Shown: in pieces, positions 42,483 to 50,621 of the stretch | How positions within the stretch are numbered: the stretch's first letter is position 1 | Layout: every line of letters starts with the position of its first letter | From: Bog-473 sp963704355 | GTDB taxonomy: Bacteria > Actinomycetota > Acidimicrobiia > Acidimicrobiales > RAAP-2 | DNA: 64,000 bases | Assembly (NCBI GenBank): GCA_963704355.1 | Contig: OY969891.1 | Span: 2,666,001-2,730,000, forward strand | Direction of reading: 5' to 3' | Notes under the pieces: generated by a model | Seen by the model: only the letters and a program-made list of their open reading frames with translations | Databases searched by the model: none | What the model was told of the DNA's origin: nothing | Translations under genes and position numbers: made by a program

Positions 42483-43474
42483 TGGCCCCCCGGCTGGGGA
42501 CGGTGATCCGGCTGGCCGAGCGACGGGGGCGACGTGCGGTGGGCGCGTCGGGCGGCGGGGCGATGGTCGAGCTCGACGCGGTCACGGTGCGCTTCGCCGG
42601 CCGGGACCGGGCCGCCGTCGACGCCGTGTCGGCATCGGTGGGGGCGGGGGAGTGGGTCGGGCTGATCGGGGCGAACGGCGCCGGGAAGTCGACGTTGCTG
42701 CGGACGGTGGCGGGCCTGGTCGACCACGAGGGCTCGGTGCGGCTGGCCGGCCGGGCCGCGGGAGGCCTGAGTCGTCGCGAGCGGGCCCGTGCGGTGGCCT
42801 TCGTCCCGCAGTCGCCCGAGCTGCCGGCCGACATGTCGGTGTTCGACTACACCCTGCTCGGGCGGACGCCGCACATCGGCTATTTGGCGGTCGAGTCGAA
42901 GACGGACCTCGACGAGTGTGCCCGCCTGCTCGAGCGCCTCGGGCTGACTGCTTTGGGGGGGCGTCACCTCTCGACGCTCTCCGGTGGCGAGCGCCAGCGC
43001 GTCGTCCTGGCCCGGGCGTTGGCCCAAGAGGCCCCCGTCTTGCTCATGGACGAGGCGACGAGCGCGCTCGACCTGGCCCATCGGGTGGACGCGCTCGAGA
43101 TCGTCGACGAGCTCCGCCGCGAATGGGGCCTCACCGTGGTCAGCGCCCTGCACGACTTGACGCTGGCCGGCCAGTTCGCCGACCGGTTGCTGCTGCTGTC
43201 CGGCGGCGCGGTGGCCGCGGTCGGGACGCCCGAGGAGGTCCTGGACGAGGCGGTGCTCGGGGAGGCCTTCGGCTGTGCGGTGCGGATCATCCGTACCGAC
43301 GACGGCGAGCTGGTGATCGCACCTCGTCGGACGGGATTGCCGGCGCCGGCGGGAGGGCGGCGGGGCCGGCGCGGTCGGCCGGACGGCCTCGACGTCGACG
43401 ATACCGGCACGGGCTTGGTCGAGGGGGCCGGCGAGGACCACGACCGCCCCCACATGAGCCAGGAGGCGCAATGA
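42482..43474 (+). CDS. btuD: Corrinoid ABC transporter ATP-binding protein
   Basis: 330 residues. Walker A GANGAGKST, Q-loop FVPQSPE, signature LSGGERQRVVLARAL, Walker B VLLMDEATSALDLAH and the switch His in SALHDLTLAG. The ATPase domain begins near MVELDAVTVRF (residue 27), so the first 26 residues may be dispensable, or the true start may lie there. The last ~60 residues are a Gly/Arg/Asp-rich extension not found in BtuD. Its TGA overlaps the cobO ATG. Confidence 0.88.
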   Translation: MAPRLGTVIRLAERRGRRAVGASGGGAMVELDAVTVRFAGRDRAAVDAVSASVGAGEWVGLIGANGAGKSTLLRTVAGLVDHEGSVRLAGRAAGGLSRRERARAVAFVPQSPELPADMSVFDYTLLGRTPHIGYLAVESKTDLDECARLLERLGLTALGGRHLSTLSGGERQRVVLARALAQEAPVLLMDEATSALDLAHRVDALEIVDELRREWGLTVVSALHDLTLAGQFADRLLLLSGGAVAAVGTPEEVLDEAVLGEAFGCAVRIIRTDDGELVIAPRRTGLPAPAGGRRGRRGRPDGLDVDDTGTGLVEGAGEDHDRPHMSQEAQ

Positions 43475-44061
43475 GCACGAGCTCCGATATCCCGGTCCAG
43501 CGGGTGCCGCTGCCCGAGCGCGACGAGCCGCCGCCCCGTCACCGCGTCGACTCGGTCGTCGTCGTCAACACGGGCGACGGCAAGGGCAAGTCGACGGCTG
43601 CGTTCGGCGTCATGGCCCGGGGCTGGGCCCGGGGGTGGCGCGTCGGCGTCGTGCAGTTCATGAAGAGCGGGGACTGGAAGGTGGGCGAGAAGAAGCTCGC
43701 CGACCATCTCGGCGTGGACTGGTGGACGCTCGGGGACGGCTTCACCTGGGAGTCGACCGACCTCGACGAGTCGGCGGCCAAGAACATCCACGCCTGGGGT
43801 GTGGCGCGGGACAAGCTGGCCTCGGGCGAGTACGACCTGCTGGTCCTCGACGAGCTGACGTACGTCATCAACTACGGCTGGGTCGCGGCGTCCGAGGTCG
43901 CCGAAAGCGTCGCGGCGCGGTCGCCGAAGACGAATGTCGTCATCACCGGGCGCGACGCGCCTCCTGAGCTCGTGGAGCTCGCGGACACCGTCACCGAGAT
44001 GCGCAAGGTGAAGCACGCGTATGAGCGTGGCGTGCGGGCCATGAAGGGGATCGAGTATTGA
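43471..44061 (+). CDS. cobO: Cob(I)yrinic acid a,c-diamide adenosyltransferase
   Basis: 196 residues, CobA/CobO/BtuR family. ATP loop NTGDGKGKSTAAFG near 34, VVQFMKSGDWKVGEKK, and LLVLDELTYVINYGW near 127. It attaches the 5'-deoxyadenosyl group to the corrinoid cobalt, the first step after import. AGGAGG lies five bases before the ATG. Overlaps both neighbours by four bases. Confidence 0.92.
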   Translation: MSTSSDIPVQRVPLPERDEPPPRHRVDSVVVVNTGDGKGKSTAAFGVMARGWARGWRVGVVQFMKSGDWKVGEKKLADHLGVDWWTLGDGFTWESTDLDESAAKNIHAWGVARDKLASGEYDLLVLDELTYVINYGWVAASEVAESVAARSPKTNVVITGRDAPPELVELADTVTEMRKVKHAYERGVRAMKGIEY

Positions 44062-44693
44062 CCTCCGTCGCGTCCGAGCTCCGCGTCTTCGGCGGCTCGC
44101 CGGCACTCGCCGCGCTGGCCTGGCGCCTCGACCAGCCGCGGCGCGCGGCGTCGACCGCGCCCGTGGGCGGGGGACTCGGCGAGCGAGCCTGGGTGGTCAA
44201 CGTGCAGGTCCCGTCGGGCTATGGCCGTCGCGACACCGGCGCCCACGTGGCGGAGGTGGCGGCCGCACTGGGCCTGCGCGGCGAGGGCATCGGCATGCTG
44301 ACGGCCGCACCGGTGGATCAGGTCGCCGTGGCGGAGGCTGGCGGCGTCCGCGTCGAAGCCACCGTCGGGCTGTCCCATCCGGTCTGGGCGGCCGCCGGCG
44401 ACGGGACCCCGTGCGACGTTCTGGCCGGCACGATCAACGTCGTCGCGTTCCTGCCGGCACCCCATAGCGACGCCGCACTGGCCAACGCGCTGTGCACGGT
44501 GACCGAAGCGAAGACCCAGGCCCTGCTCGACGCCGGTGTGCCCGGGACAGGCACACCGTCCGACGCCGTGACGGTCCTGTGCCCGGCCGGCACCGCCGTC
44601 GAGCCGTTCGGCGGCCCCCGCTCCGCCTGCGGCGCCCCTCTCGCCCGCGCCGTCTATGAGGCCGTCCGCAGCCGGATCGGGTCGGGCGGGTGA
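44058..44693 (+). CDS. cbiZ: Adenosylcobinamide amidohydrolase
   Basis: 211 residues of the CbiZ family: NVQVPSGYGRRDTGAH in the first half, GTINVVAFLPAPHSDAALAN, and the signature TEAKTQALLDAGVPGTGTPS with SDAV. CbiZ cuts the aminopropanol-phosphate side chain from imported pseudo-cobalamin or cobinamide to give adenosylcobyric acid, which CbiB then re-uses. TTG start overlapping the cobO stop. Its presence shows that the operon remodels foreign corrinoids. Confidence 0.88.
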   Translation: MTSVASELRVFGGSPALAALAWRLDQPRRAASTAPVGGGLGERAWVVNVQVPSGYGRRDTGAHVAEVAAALGLRGEGIGMLTAAPVDQVAVAEAGGVRVEATVGLSHPVWAAAGDGTPCDVLAGTINVVAFLPAPHSDAALANALCTVTEAKTQALLDAGVPGTGTPSDAVTVLCPAGTAVEPFGGPRSACGAPLARAVYEAVRSRIGSGG

Positions 44694-45193
44694 TCACTCT
44701 CGTCCTCGGCGGCGCCCGGTCGGGCAAATCGGCGATCGCCGAGAGCCTGGCGGCACGCCACGACGCGCCGGTCACCTACGTCGCCACCTTGGATCTGGCC
44801 GGCGACCCTGAGCTCGCGGCGCGCGTCGAGGCGCATCGCCGCCGGCGCGACCCCACGTGGGAGACCGTCGACGCCGGAGGCGACCTGGCCGGGCTGCTAC
44901 GGGACCGCAAGGGCACGGTCCTCGTCGACTCGCTCGGCCCATGGGTCGCCGCCGTGAAGGACCAGGCCGGCGGGGCCACGCTGTGCGCGGCGCTCCAGGC
45001 GCGCGTCGGCGACACCGTCCTCGTCTCCGACGAGGTCGGGCTCGCGGTCCACCCCTCGAGCGCCGAGGGCCGGCACTTCCGCGACGCGCTCGGGGCAGTC
45101 AACCACGCGGTCTCCGCGGTGGCGGACAAGGTGTATCTCGTCGTGGCGGGGCGGGCGCTCGAGCTCCCGCCGGCAGGGCAGTCGCCGGCATGA
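44690..45193 (+). CDS. cobU: Adenosylcobinamide kinase / guanylyltransferase
   Basis: 167 residues with the P-loop LVLGGARSGKSAIAE at the start, the His of RVEAHRRRRDPTWETV as likely guanylylation site, VLVDSLGPWVAA and VSDEVGLAVHPSSAEGRHFR. It phosphorylates adenosylcobinamide and adds GMP. GTG start overlapping the cbiZ stop (GTGA). Confidence 0.92.
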   Translation: MITLVLGGARSGKSAIAESLAARHDAPVTYVATLDLAGDPELAARVEAHRRRRDPTWETVDAGGDLAGLLRDRKGTVLVDSLGPWVAAVKDQAGGATLCAALQARVGDTVLVSDEVGLAVHPSSAEGRHFRDALGAVNHAVSAVADKVYLVVAGRALELPPAGQSPA

Positions 45194-45912
45194 GGCGTGC
45201 CTTCTCGTTCCTCACCATGCTCGGGCGGGCCGCCGTGCCGAACGAGCGCACCTTGTCGTGGTTCCCCCTGGTCGGCGTCGTCGTCGGCGCGCTCGTGGGC
45301 GGTGCGTGGTGGGCCGCCGGCCGACTGTGGCCGGCCCCGCTGGCCGCGGTGGTCGCGGTGGCGGTGGACGCGGCCGTGACAGGGTGCCTGCACCTCGACG
45401 GCCTGGCCGACAGCGCGGACGGCCTCATCACGCCGGTGACGCGCGAGCGTCGTTTCGAGATCATGGCCGACCCGCGCGTCGGGGCCTTCGGCGCGGTCGC
45501 GCTCGTCGTCGTCCTCGGTCTCCGCGTCGCTGCGCTCGCCGCGACCCCGGCCAAGGTGCTGGTCATCGCCGGGGTGTGGTGCGGATCGCGCACGGTGATG
45601 GCGACAGTGGCGCGCACGGTGCCCTACGCCCACCCGGACGGCGGCACCGCCAGCGCGTTCGTCGGCGCCGCCGACCACCGCGCCACCGTCTCGAGTCTCG
45701 GCGTCGCCGCGTACGGGCTCGTGGCGGCGCTCACCCTCGCCGTCCTCGGCACTGGGCCGCGCGGTTTCGTGATCGTCGCCGCCGAGGTCCTGGCCGCCCT
45801 CGCCGTCGTCTGGTTCGCCATCCGTCGCCTCGGCGGCTACAGCGGCGATGTGCTCGGCGCGTGTGGGGTGATCGGGGAGACGGTCGGTCTCCTCGTCCTG
45901 GCGGCCCGGTGA
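45190..45912 (+). CDS. cobS: Adenosylcobinamide-GDP ribazoletransferase (cobalamin synthase)
   Basis: 240 residues, several membrane helices. The conserved acidic motif is HLDGLADSADGL near 68, followed by RRFEIMADPRVGAFGAVALV. It joins alpha-ribazole (phosphate) to adenosylcobinamide-GDP at the membrane, closing the lower loop. The C-terminal RRLGGYSGDVLGAC is family-typical. ATG overlaps the cobU stop. Confidence 0.92.
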   Translation: MRRAFSFLTMLGRAAVPNERTLSWFPLVGVVVGALVGGAWWAAGRLWPAPLAAVVAVAVDAAVTGCLHLDGLADSADGLITPVTRERRFEIMADPRVGAFGAVALVVVLGLRVAALAATPAKVLVIAGVWCGSRTVMATVARTVPYAHPDGGTASAFVGAADHRATVSSLGVAAYGLVAALTLAVLGTGPRGFVIVAAEVLAALAVVWFAIRRLGGYSGDVLGACGVIGETVGLLVLAAR

Positions 45913-46835
45913 CGAACCCACGCCCTCGCCGCCGCCCCCTCCCGCGTCCGCTCGGCGCGGCGGCGGGCATCGCGCTCGACCGGCTCCTGCCCGAACCGCC
46001 GGGAGTCGTCCACCCCGTCGTGCTCTTCGGGTTCGTGATGGGCATGCTCGAGCGGCGGCTCCACCGCGACGGCAGGGGCGCCGGGCTTGCCCATGCGGCG
46101 ACCGGCGTCGCGCTCGGGCTCGCCGCTGGCACGCTCGTTCGCTCGACCACCGTCGCCACCACCTCCGCCGTGGCCGGGCGCGCCCTGGCCGAAGCCGCCA
46201 GCGATGTGCGTGCCGCGCTCGAGGCGGACGACCTGGAGGAGGCCCGCGGCCTGCTGCCGGCGCTCGTCGGGCGTGATCCGAAGGAGCTCGGGGCCGACGA
46301 GATCGCCCGTGCCGTCGTCGAGTCGGTCGCCGAGAACACGGTCGACGGCGTCGTGGCCCCGGCGCTGTGGGGTGCGGTCGCCGGCGCCCCCGGTGCGTTC
46401 GGCTACCGCGCCGTGAACACGCTGGACTCCATGGTGGGCCACCGATCGACGCGCTACGTCAACTACGGCTGGGCCAGTGCGCGCCTCGACGACGCGCTGG
46501 CCTGGGTACCGGCCCGGCTGACTGCGGCACTCGTGGCGCTCGTCCGGCCGCGCGCCGCCCGCGCCGTCTGGACGGCAGTGCGGGTCCAGGCGCCCACCCA
46601 TCCTTCCCCCAACGCGGGCGTCGCCGAGGCCGCATTCGCGGCGGCGCTGGGGCTGCGGCTCGGCGGCACCAACCACTACGGCAGCCGAACGGAAGAGCGA
46701 GCGGCGCTCGGGGCCGGGCGCCCGCCGGCCACCGCCGACATCGCCGCCGCGGTCCGGCTCTCCGGCGACGTCAGCGCCGCCCTGGCCGGTGCGCTCGCGC
46801 TTGCCGGCTGCGCCTGCTGGGGGCTCGGCAAGTGA
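45909..46835 (+). CDS. cbiB: Adenosylcobinamide-phosphate synthase
   Basis: 308 residues, membrane protein of the CbiB/CobD family. HPVVLFGFVMGMLERRL near the N-terminus, then VVESVAENTVDGVVAPALWG, and the signature NTLDSMVGHRSTRYVNYGWA followed by ARLDDALAWVPARLTA. It amidates adenosylcobyric acid, the CbiZ product, with aminopropanol or its phosphate. GTG start overlapping the cobS stop. Confidence 0.92.
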   Translation: MTNPRPRRRPLPRPLGAAAGIALDRLLPEPPGVVHPVVLFGFVMGMLERRLHRDGRGAGLAHAATGVALGLAAGTLVRSTTVATTSAVAGRALAEAASDVRAALEADDLEEARGLLPALVGRDPKELGADEIARAVVESVAENTVDGVVAPALWGAVAGAPGAFGYRAVNTLDSMVGHRSTRYVNYGWASARLDDALAWVPARLTAALVALVRPRAARAVWTAVRVQAPTHPSPNAGVAEAAFAAALGLRLGGTNHYGSRTEERAALGAGRPPATADIAAAVRLSGDVSAALAGALALAGCACWGLGK

Positions 46836-47752
46836 CGGTTCCTGGTCCGGGCGCGCACGGTGGCGACGGCCGGGTCGTGGCACGAGCCCTGGGCCTGGAC
46901 CCCGACCAGGTGCTCGACCTGTCGCAGTCGCTGAACCCGCTCGCGCCGGACGCCGCTCCGACGGTCGCGCGCCACCTGGGCGCCGTCCGCACCTACCCCG
47001 ACCCCACCGAGGCGGCGGCCACCCTCGCTCGCGTCATGGGAGTGGACCCCGAGCGCCTGCTGCTGACGAACGGCGGCGCCGAGGCCATCGCGCTCGTGGC
47101 CGCAGAGCTGGGTGGCCGGGTCGTCGAGCCCGACTTCGGCCTCCATCCCCGCGGCGGCGGCCCGCTGTGGCGTTCCAACCCGCACAGCCCCAGCGGGAGG
47201 TTGGCCGCCCCCCGCGAGCGCGCCGACGTCTGGGACGAGGCCTTCTTCCCACTGGCCACCGGCCGCTGGACCCGCGGCGACGGCGTGCCGGTGGTGGGGT
47301 CCCTGACCAAGCTGTTGGCCTGCCCGGGGCTGCGCCTCGGCTACGTCCTCGCCGAGCCCGAGCTCGTCGAGCGGTGCCGGGCCCACCAGCCGGCCTGGTC
47401 GGTCGGCGGGCTTGCCGCGGCCGCGCTGCCCGAGCTGCTCGAGCCGGTCGACCTGCCCGGCTGGTGCGCCGGCGTTGCGGCGCTCCGCGCGCGCCTCGTC
47501 GAGACACTGGCCGGGCACGGGCTGACGACGCGTCCCTCCGATGCCAACTGGGTCCTGGTCGAGCGGGCCGGGCTGCGCGAGGCGCTCGCCCCTCACGGCG
47601 TCGTCGTGCGCGATTGCGCGAGCTTCGGGCTCGCCGGCGTCGCCCGCGTTGCCGTACCCGACGAAACCGGCCTGGAGCGCCTCGACGCAGTGCTCACCGC
47701 CGCTGGCATCGGACACCCCATGCCACGGGGACACGCGGGGGTCGCGCCGTGA
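46832..47752 (+). CDS. PLP aminotransferase-fold threonine-phosphate decarboxylase-like
   Basis: 306 residues, HisC-like fold type I. LDLSQSLNPLAPDAAP near 30, TNGGAEAIALVAAELGG near 73 for cofactor phosphate binding, and the Schiff-base Lys in VVGSLTKLLACPGLRLGY near 155. In cobalamin operons such proteins (CobD in Salmonella, CobC in Pseudomonas) make aminopropanol phosphate from threonine phosphate, the substrate of CbiB encoded just before. The protein is about 50 residues shorter than Salmonella CobD, mostly in the middle. GTG start overlaps the cbiB stop. Confidence 0.82.
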   Translation: MTVPGPGAHGGDGRVVARALGLDPDQVLDLSQSLNPLAPDAAPTVARHLGAVRTYPDPTEAAATLARVMGVDPERLLLTNGGAEAIALVAAELGGRVVEPDFGLHPRGGGPLWRSNPHSPSGRLAAPRERADVWDEAFFPLATGRWTRGDGVPVVGSLTKLLACPGLRLGYVLAEPELVERCRAHQPAWSVGGLAAAALPELLEPVDLPGWCAGVAALRARLVETLAGHGLTTRPSDANWVLVERAGLREALAPHGVVVRDCASFGLAGVARVAVPDETGLERLDAVLTAAGIGHPMPRGHAGVAP

Positions 47753-49506
47753 CCTACCAGCGCCCCGTGCCGCTCGTCGGCGACGCCACCTCCGCCGCCT
47801 CCCGCCGGGAGGACCCCCGCGCGTGGGCCTTCGACGGCGACAGCCGCGACGCCTTCTACTCGGTCGTGCAGGCTCGCCGCGACATCCGGCGTTTCCGGCC
47901 CGACGACGTCGACGCCGCCGTGCTCGAGCGGGTCCTCGGCGCGGCCCACGCTGCGCCGTCCGTCGGCCACTCCCAACCCTGGCGTTTCGTCGTGGTGCGC
48001 GAATCGTCCACCCGGGACAAGGCCGCGCTGCTGGCCGATCGCGAGTGGCACCGCCAGGCAACCGGTTTCGCCGAACGTTCCGGCAACCAGATGCTCGATC
48101 TCCAGCTGCACGGGATCCGCGAGGCGCCTGTCGGCGTGGTCGTCTGCTGCGATCGGCGCGCGGCCGCCGAGGGCGTCCTCGGGCGCGCCACGTTCGAGGA
48201 CGCCGACCTGTGGTCGTGCGCGTGCGCGATCGAGAACCTCTGGCTCGCCGCGCGCGTCGAGGGCCTCGGCGTCGGGTGGGTCACGCTGTTCCGGCCCGAC
48301 GAGTTGGCCGCCCTGGTCGGCGCGCCCGCCGGTGTGGAGACGCTCGGCTGGCTCTGCCTCGGCTGGCCCGACGAGCGCCCGCCCTCGCCCAGCCTCGAGC
48401 GGGCCGGGTGGTCCACGCGCCAGCCGCTGGTGGACGTCGTGCTCGAGGAACGCTGGCCCGACGACGATGAACGGTCGCCTGCGCCACCGCCCTCACACTT
48501 GCGTGCCCCCGCCCCCGCGTCGGTCGTGGCCGCACGCGACGAGGCGGATGTCCTCCTCACCGCGCCGGGCTCGCTCGGCGTCCTCGACCGCGCGGTGGAC
48601 CGCCTCGGCGCGCTCGGGCTCGGAGCGCATGCGCCGGTCACTGCGGTGATCGCGGCGGCCTCCCACCCCGTGACCCGCCACGGCGTCTCTGTCTACGGCG
48701 ATCCGGTCACGCGCCAGGTCCTGCTGGCCACGGTGGCGGGCGAGTCGCTGGGCGCCGTGGCGGCCCGCCTGGCCGGTGCGGACCTGGTTGCCGTCGACGC
48801 CGGGGTGGAGGGAGACCCGGTGCCCGGAGCCGTGGCGTGCCGTCCGCTCGACGAGCGTGGCGACCTGGTCGGGTCCGACGCTCTGACGCCGGCCGATGCG
48901 GCCCGGCTCGTCAGCGCCGGGCGCTCCGAGGGGCGGGAACTGGGGCCGCGGCTGGTGGCTGTGGGGGAGGTGGGGATCGGCAACACGACCGTCGCCGCCG
49001 CGCTCGTGGCCTCTCGTCTCGCCCTGCGCGCGCACGACGCGGTCGGGCTCGGGGCGGGCGGAGACGCCGCCACCCTCGACCGCAAGCGCGCGGTGGTCGA
49101 GCATGCGCTGTCCCGGGCCGCGGCGGCGCACCCGGACCTCCGCGACCCGATGGTCGCCCTCGCCGCCCTGGGCGGCCCCGAGATCGCCTACCTGACGGGT
49201 GTGGTGCTCGGTGCCGCGCAGGCCGGTTCGCTGATCCTGTTGGACGGGTTCGTCACGTCGGCCGCCGCGCTCGTCGCCGCCTCACTCGAGCCGGCGGTGG
49301 CGGCGCACCTTGTGGCCGGGCAGGAGAGCCGTGAGCAGGCCCACCGCCTGGTGAACGCGCACCTCGGCCTCGAACCACTGCTCTCGTTGCGCCTCCGCGC
49401 TGGCGAAGGGGTCGGGGCGCTGCTCGCCGGTCAATTGCTGCGGACCGCCGCCGGGCTGCGGGCCGAGTCGGGACGCGTGGCCGAGCAGCCGGCGGAAGAT
49501 GCGTGA
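47749..49506 (+). CDS. BluB-CobT fusion: DMB synthase and phosphoribosyltransferase
   Basis: 585 residues in two enzymes. Residues ~1-235 are a flavin-destructase BluB domain: YSVVQARRDIRRFRPDDVD, AAPSVGHSQPWRFVVVR and LGVGWVTLFRPDELAALVG. BluB breaks down FMNH2 to dimethylbenzimidazole. After a Pro/Ala linker, residues ~265-585 are CobT: VGEVGIGNTTVAAALVASRL and the catalytic Glu553 in LRLRAGEGVGALLAG. CobT makes alpha-ribazole phosphate from the base. The fusion hands the lower ligand directly to its activation step. Last gene of the operon, starting at a GTGA overlap. Confidence 0.9.
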   Translation: MTYQRPVPLVGDATSAASRREDPRAWAFDGDSRDAFYSVVQARRDIRRFRPDDVDAAVLERVLGAAHAAPSVGHSQPWRFVVVRESSTRDKAALLADREWHRQATGFAERSGNQMLDLQLHGIREAPVGVVVCCDRRAAAEGVLGRATFEDADLWSCACAIENLWLAARVEGLGVGWVTLFRPDELAALVGAPAGVETLGWLCLGWPDERPPSPSLERAGWSTRQPLVDVVLEERWPDDDERSPAPPPSHLRAPAPASVVAARDEADVLLTAPGSLGVLDRAVDRLGALGLGAHAPVTAVIAAASHPVTRHGVSVYGDPVTRQVLLATVAGESLGAVAARLAGADLVAVDAGVEGDPVPGAVACRPLDERGDLVGSDALTPADAARLVSAGRSEGRELGPRLVAVGEVGIGNTTVAAALVASRLALRAHDAVGLGAGGDAATLDRKRAVVEHALSRAAAAHPDLRDPMVALAALGGPEIAYLTGVVLGAAQAGSLILLDGFVTSAAALVAASLEPAVAAHLVAGQESREQAHRLVNAHLGLEPLLSLRLRAGEGVGALLAGQLLRTAAGLRAESGRVAEQPAEDA

Positions 49507-49525
49507 AACGGGATCGATGGGCGGC

Positions 49526-49547
49526 GCGGGCGACGTCGACCGCCCGC
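49526..49547. terminator. Hairpin between convergent cobalamin operon and Wzz-like gene
   Basis: GCGGGCG and CGCCCGC form a perfect 7-bp GC stem around the 8-base loop ACGTCGAC, 20 bases after the BluB-CobT stop and 8 bases before the convergent stop. No T-tract, as is common in GC-rich actinobacteria. Confidence 0.5.
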
Positions 49548-49554
49548 AGCGCGA

Positions 49555-50472
49555 CTAGACCTTGCGCGCGCTGAGGGCGTTGACCAGCAGGGCCAGGCCG
49601 ATGCCGACGATCAGGCTGAAGATGGCCGCCAGGACCACGTACTCGATCGTGTGCGGTGAGGACGGGCTGCTCGGCACCGTGGCGGCCGAGATGACCCGGC
49701 CCACCTCGGTGTTCGTACCCTGCGTCGCGTAGAACTGGTAGTTCTGTAACTGGTCCTCCAGTTCGGTCAGCTGGTTCTGCAGGTCCCCGAGCTGTACCTC
49801 GCCCGCCGTCAGGTTGACCCCGACCGGGGTCGAGCGGATCTGGTTGGTGAGGTTCGAGATCGCCAGCTGCACCGTGTTGACCTTGTTTTGGATCTGGCTC
49901 TGGGCCGAATCGAAGGTGCTCTTCGTGACGCCCTTCTCGAAGTTGATGTAGGCGATCGCGTAGGCGTTGGCCGCCGCCGCCGCGACATGGGGGCTGCCGG
50001 ACGACGCGGTCATCTGCACGATGTCGGTCGTGGCCAGGGTCCCGACCTGCGAGACCGAGATCGACGGCGGGTTGGGGATCGTCCGGGCGACGATGTTGGA
50101 GATCGACGAGCTCTCCATGATCTGAATGATGTCCTGCACGTTGACGATCGATGTCGTCGCCGCGTTCGGGTTCTGGCTCTGGGTGAGGTCCTGGGAGATC
50201 GGCGGCTCCAGCAAGACCGTGGCCGTGGCGCTGTAGGTCTTCGAACTCAGCACGCAGTACGCGAGCACACCACCGACCGCGAGCACGAAGACGATGATGA
50301 CGATTCCCTTCCGGCGCCACAGGACGCGGGCGTACTCGGCGATGCCAGAGGGCTCGGGTTGTGACGACGCGGTCGGCCCGGGCTCGCGGAAGGGACGCCC
50401 CTCCGAATGCGTTCCCATCACCCCTGTCTCGGCCGTCGCAGGACTCTCCGTTTGGCTCATTGTGTCCACCAT
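49555..50472 (-). CDS. Wzz-like polysaccharide chain-length / co-polymerase protein
   Basis: 305 residues. A disordered ~45-residue lead is followed by ARVLWRRKGIVIIVFVLAVGG (TMS1 near 55-75), an extracellular domain with coiled coil (LGDLQNQLTELEDQLQNYQF) and a second membrane helix near 280 (YVVLAAIFSLIVGIGLALLV). This is the Wzz/YveK architecture that sets chain length of capsule or exopolysaccharide. No kinase domain is attached. A second ATG four codons in, with GGTGGA before it, is an alternative start. Confidence 0.82.
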   Translation of the reverse strand: MVDTMSQTESPATAETGVMGTHSEGRPFREPGPTASSQPEPSGIAEYARVLWRRKGIVIIVFVLAVGGVLAYCVLSSKTYSATATVLLEPPISQDLTQSQNPNAATTSIVNVQDIIQIMESSSISNIVARTIPNPPSISVSQVGTLATTDIVQMTASSGSPHVAAAAANAYAIAYINFEKGVTKSTFDSAQSQIQNKVNTVQLAISNLTNQIRSTPVGVNLTAGEVQLGDLQNQLTELEDQLQNYQFYATQGTNTEVGRVISAATVPSSPSSPHTIEYVVLAAIFSLIVGIGLALLVNALSARKV

Positions 50473-50606
50473 CGCAAAGGGTAACGCAGCATAGCGAGGC
50501 TTCCTTTCGTTCCAATGTTGGATTCGGGTTCATCCAAAGGGAGGAGAGGGAGGTGGCGAAACGGTGGCCGAGATCGCATTTTTCGTGAGTATGTTCCTGG
50601 CCGCCA

Positions 50607-50612
50607 TATAGT
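50607..50612 (+). promoter_or_regulatory. -10 box of the O-antigen-ligase-like gene
   Basis: TATAGT, nine bases before GTG 50622. Transcription would begin one to three bases before the start codon, and no RBS is seen. Confidence 0.4.
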
Positions 50613-50621
50613 TTTCCTTCC

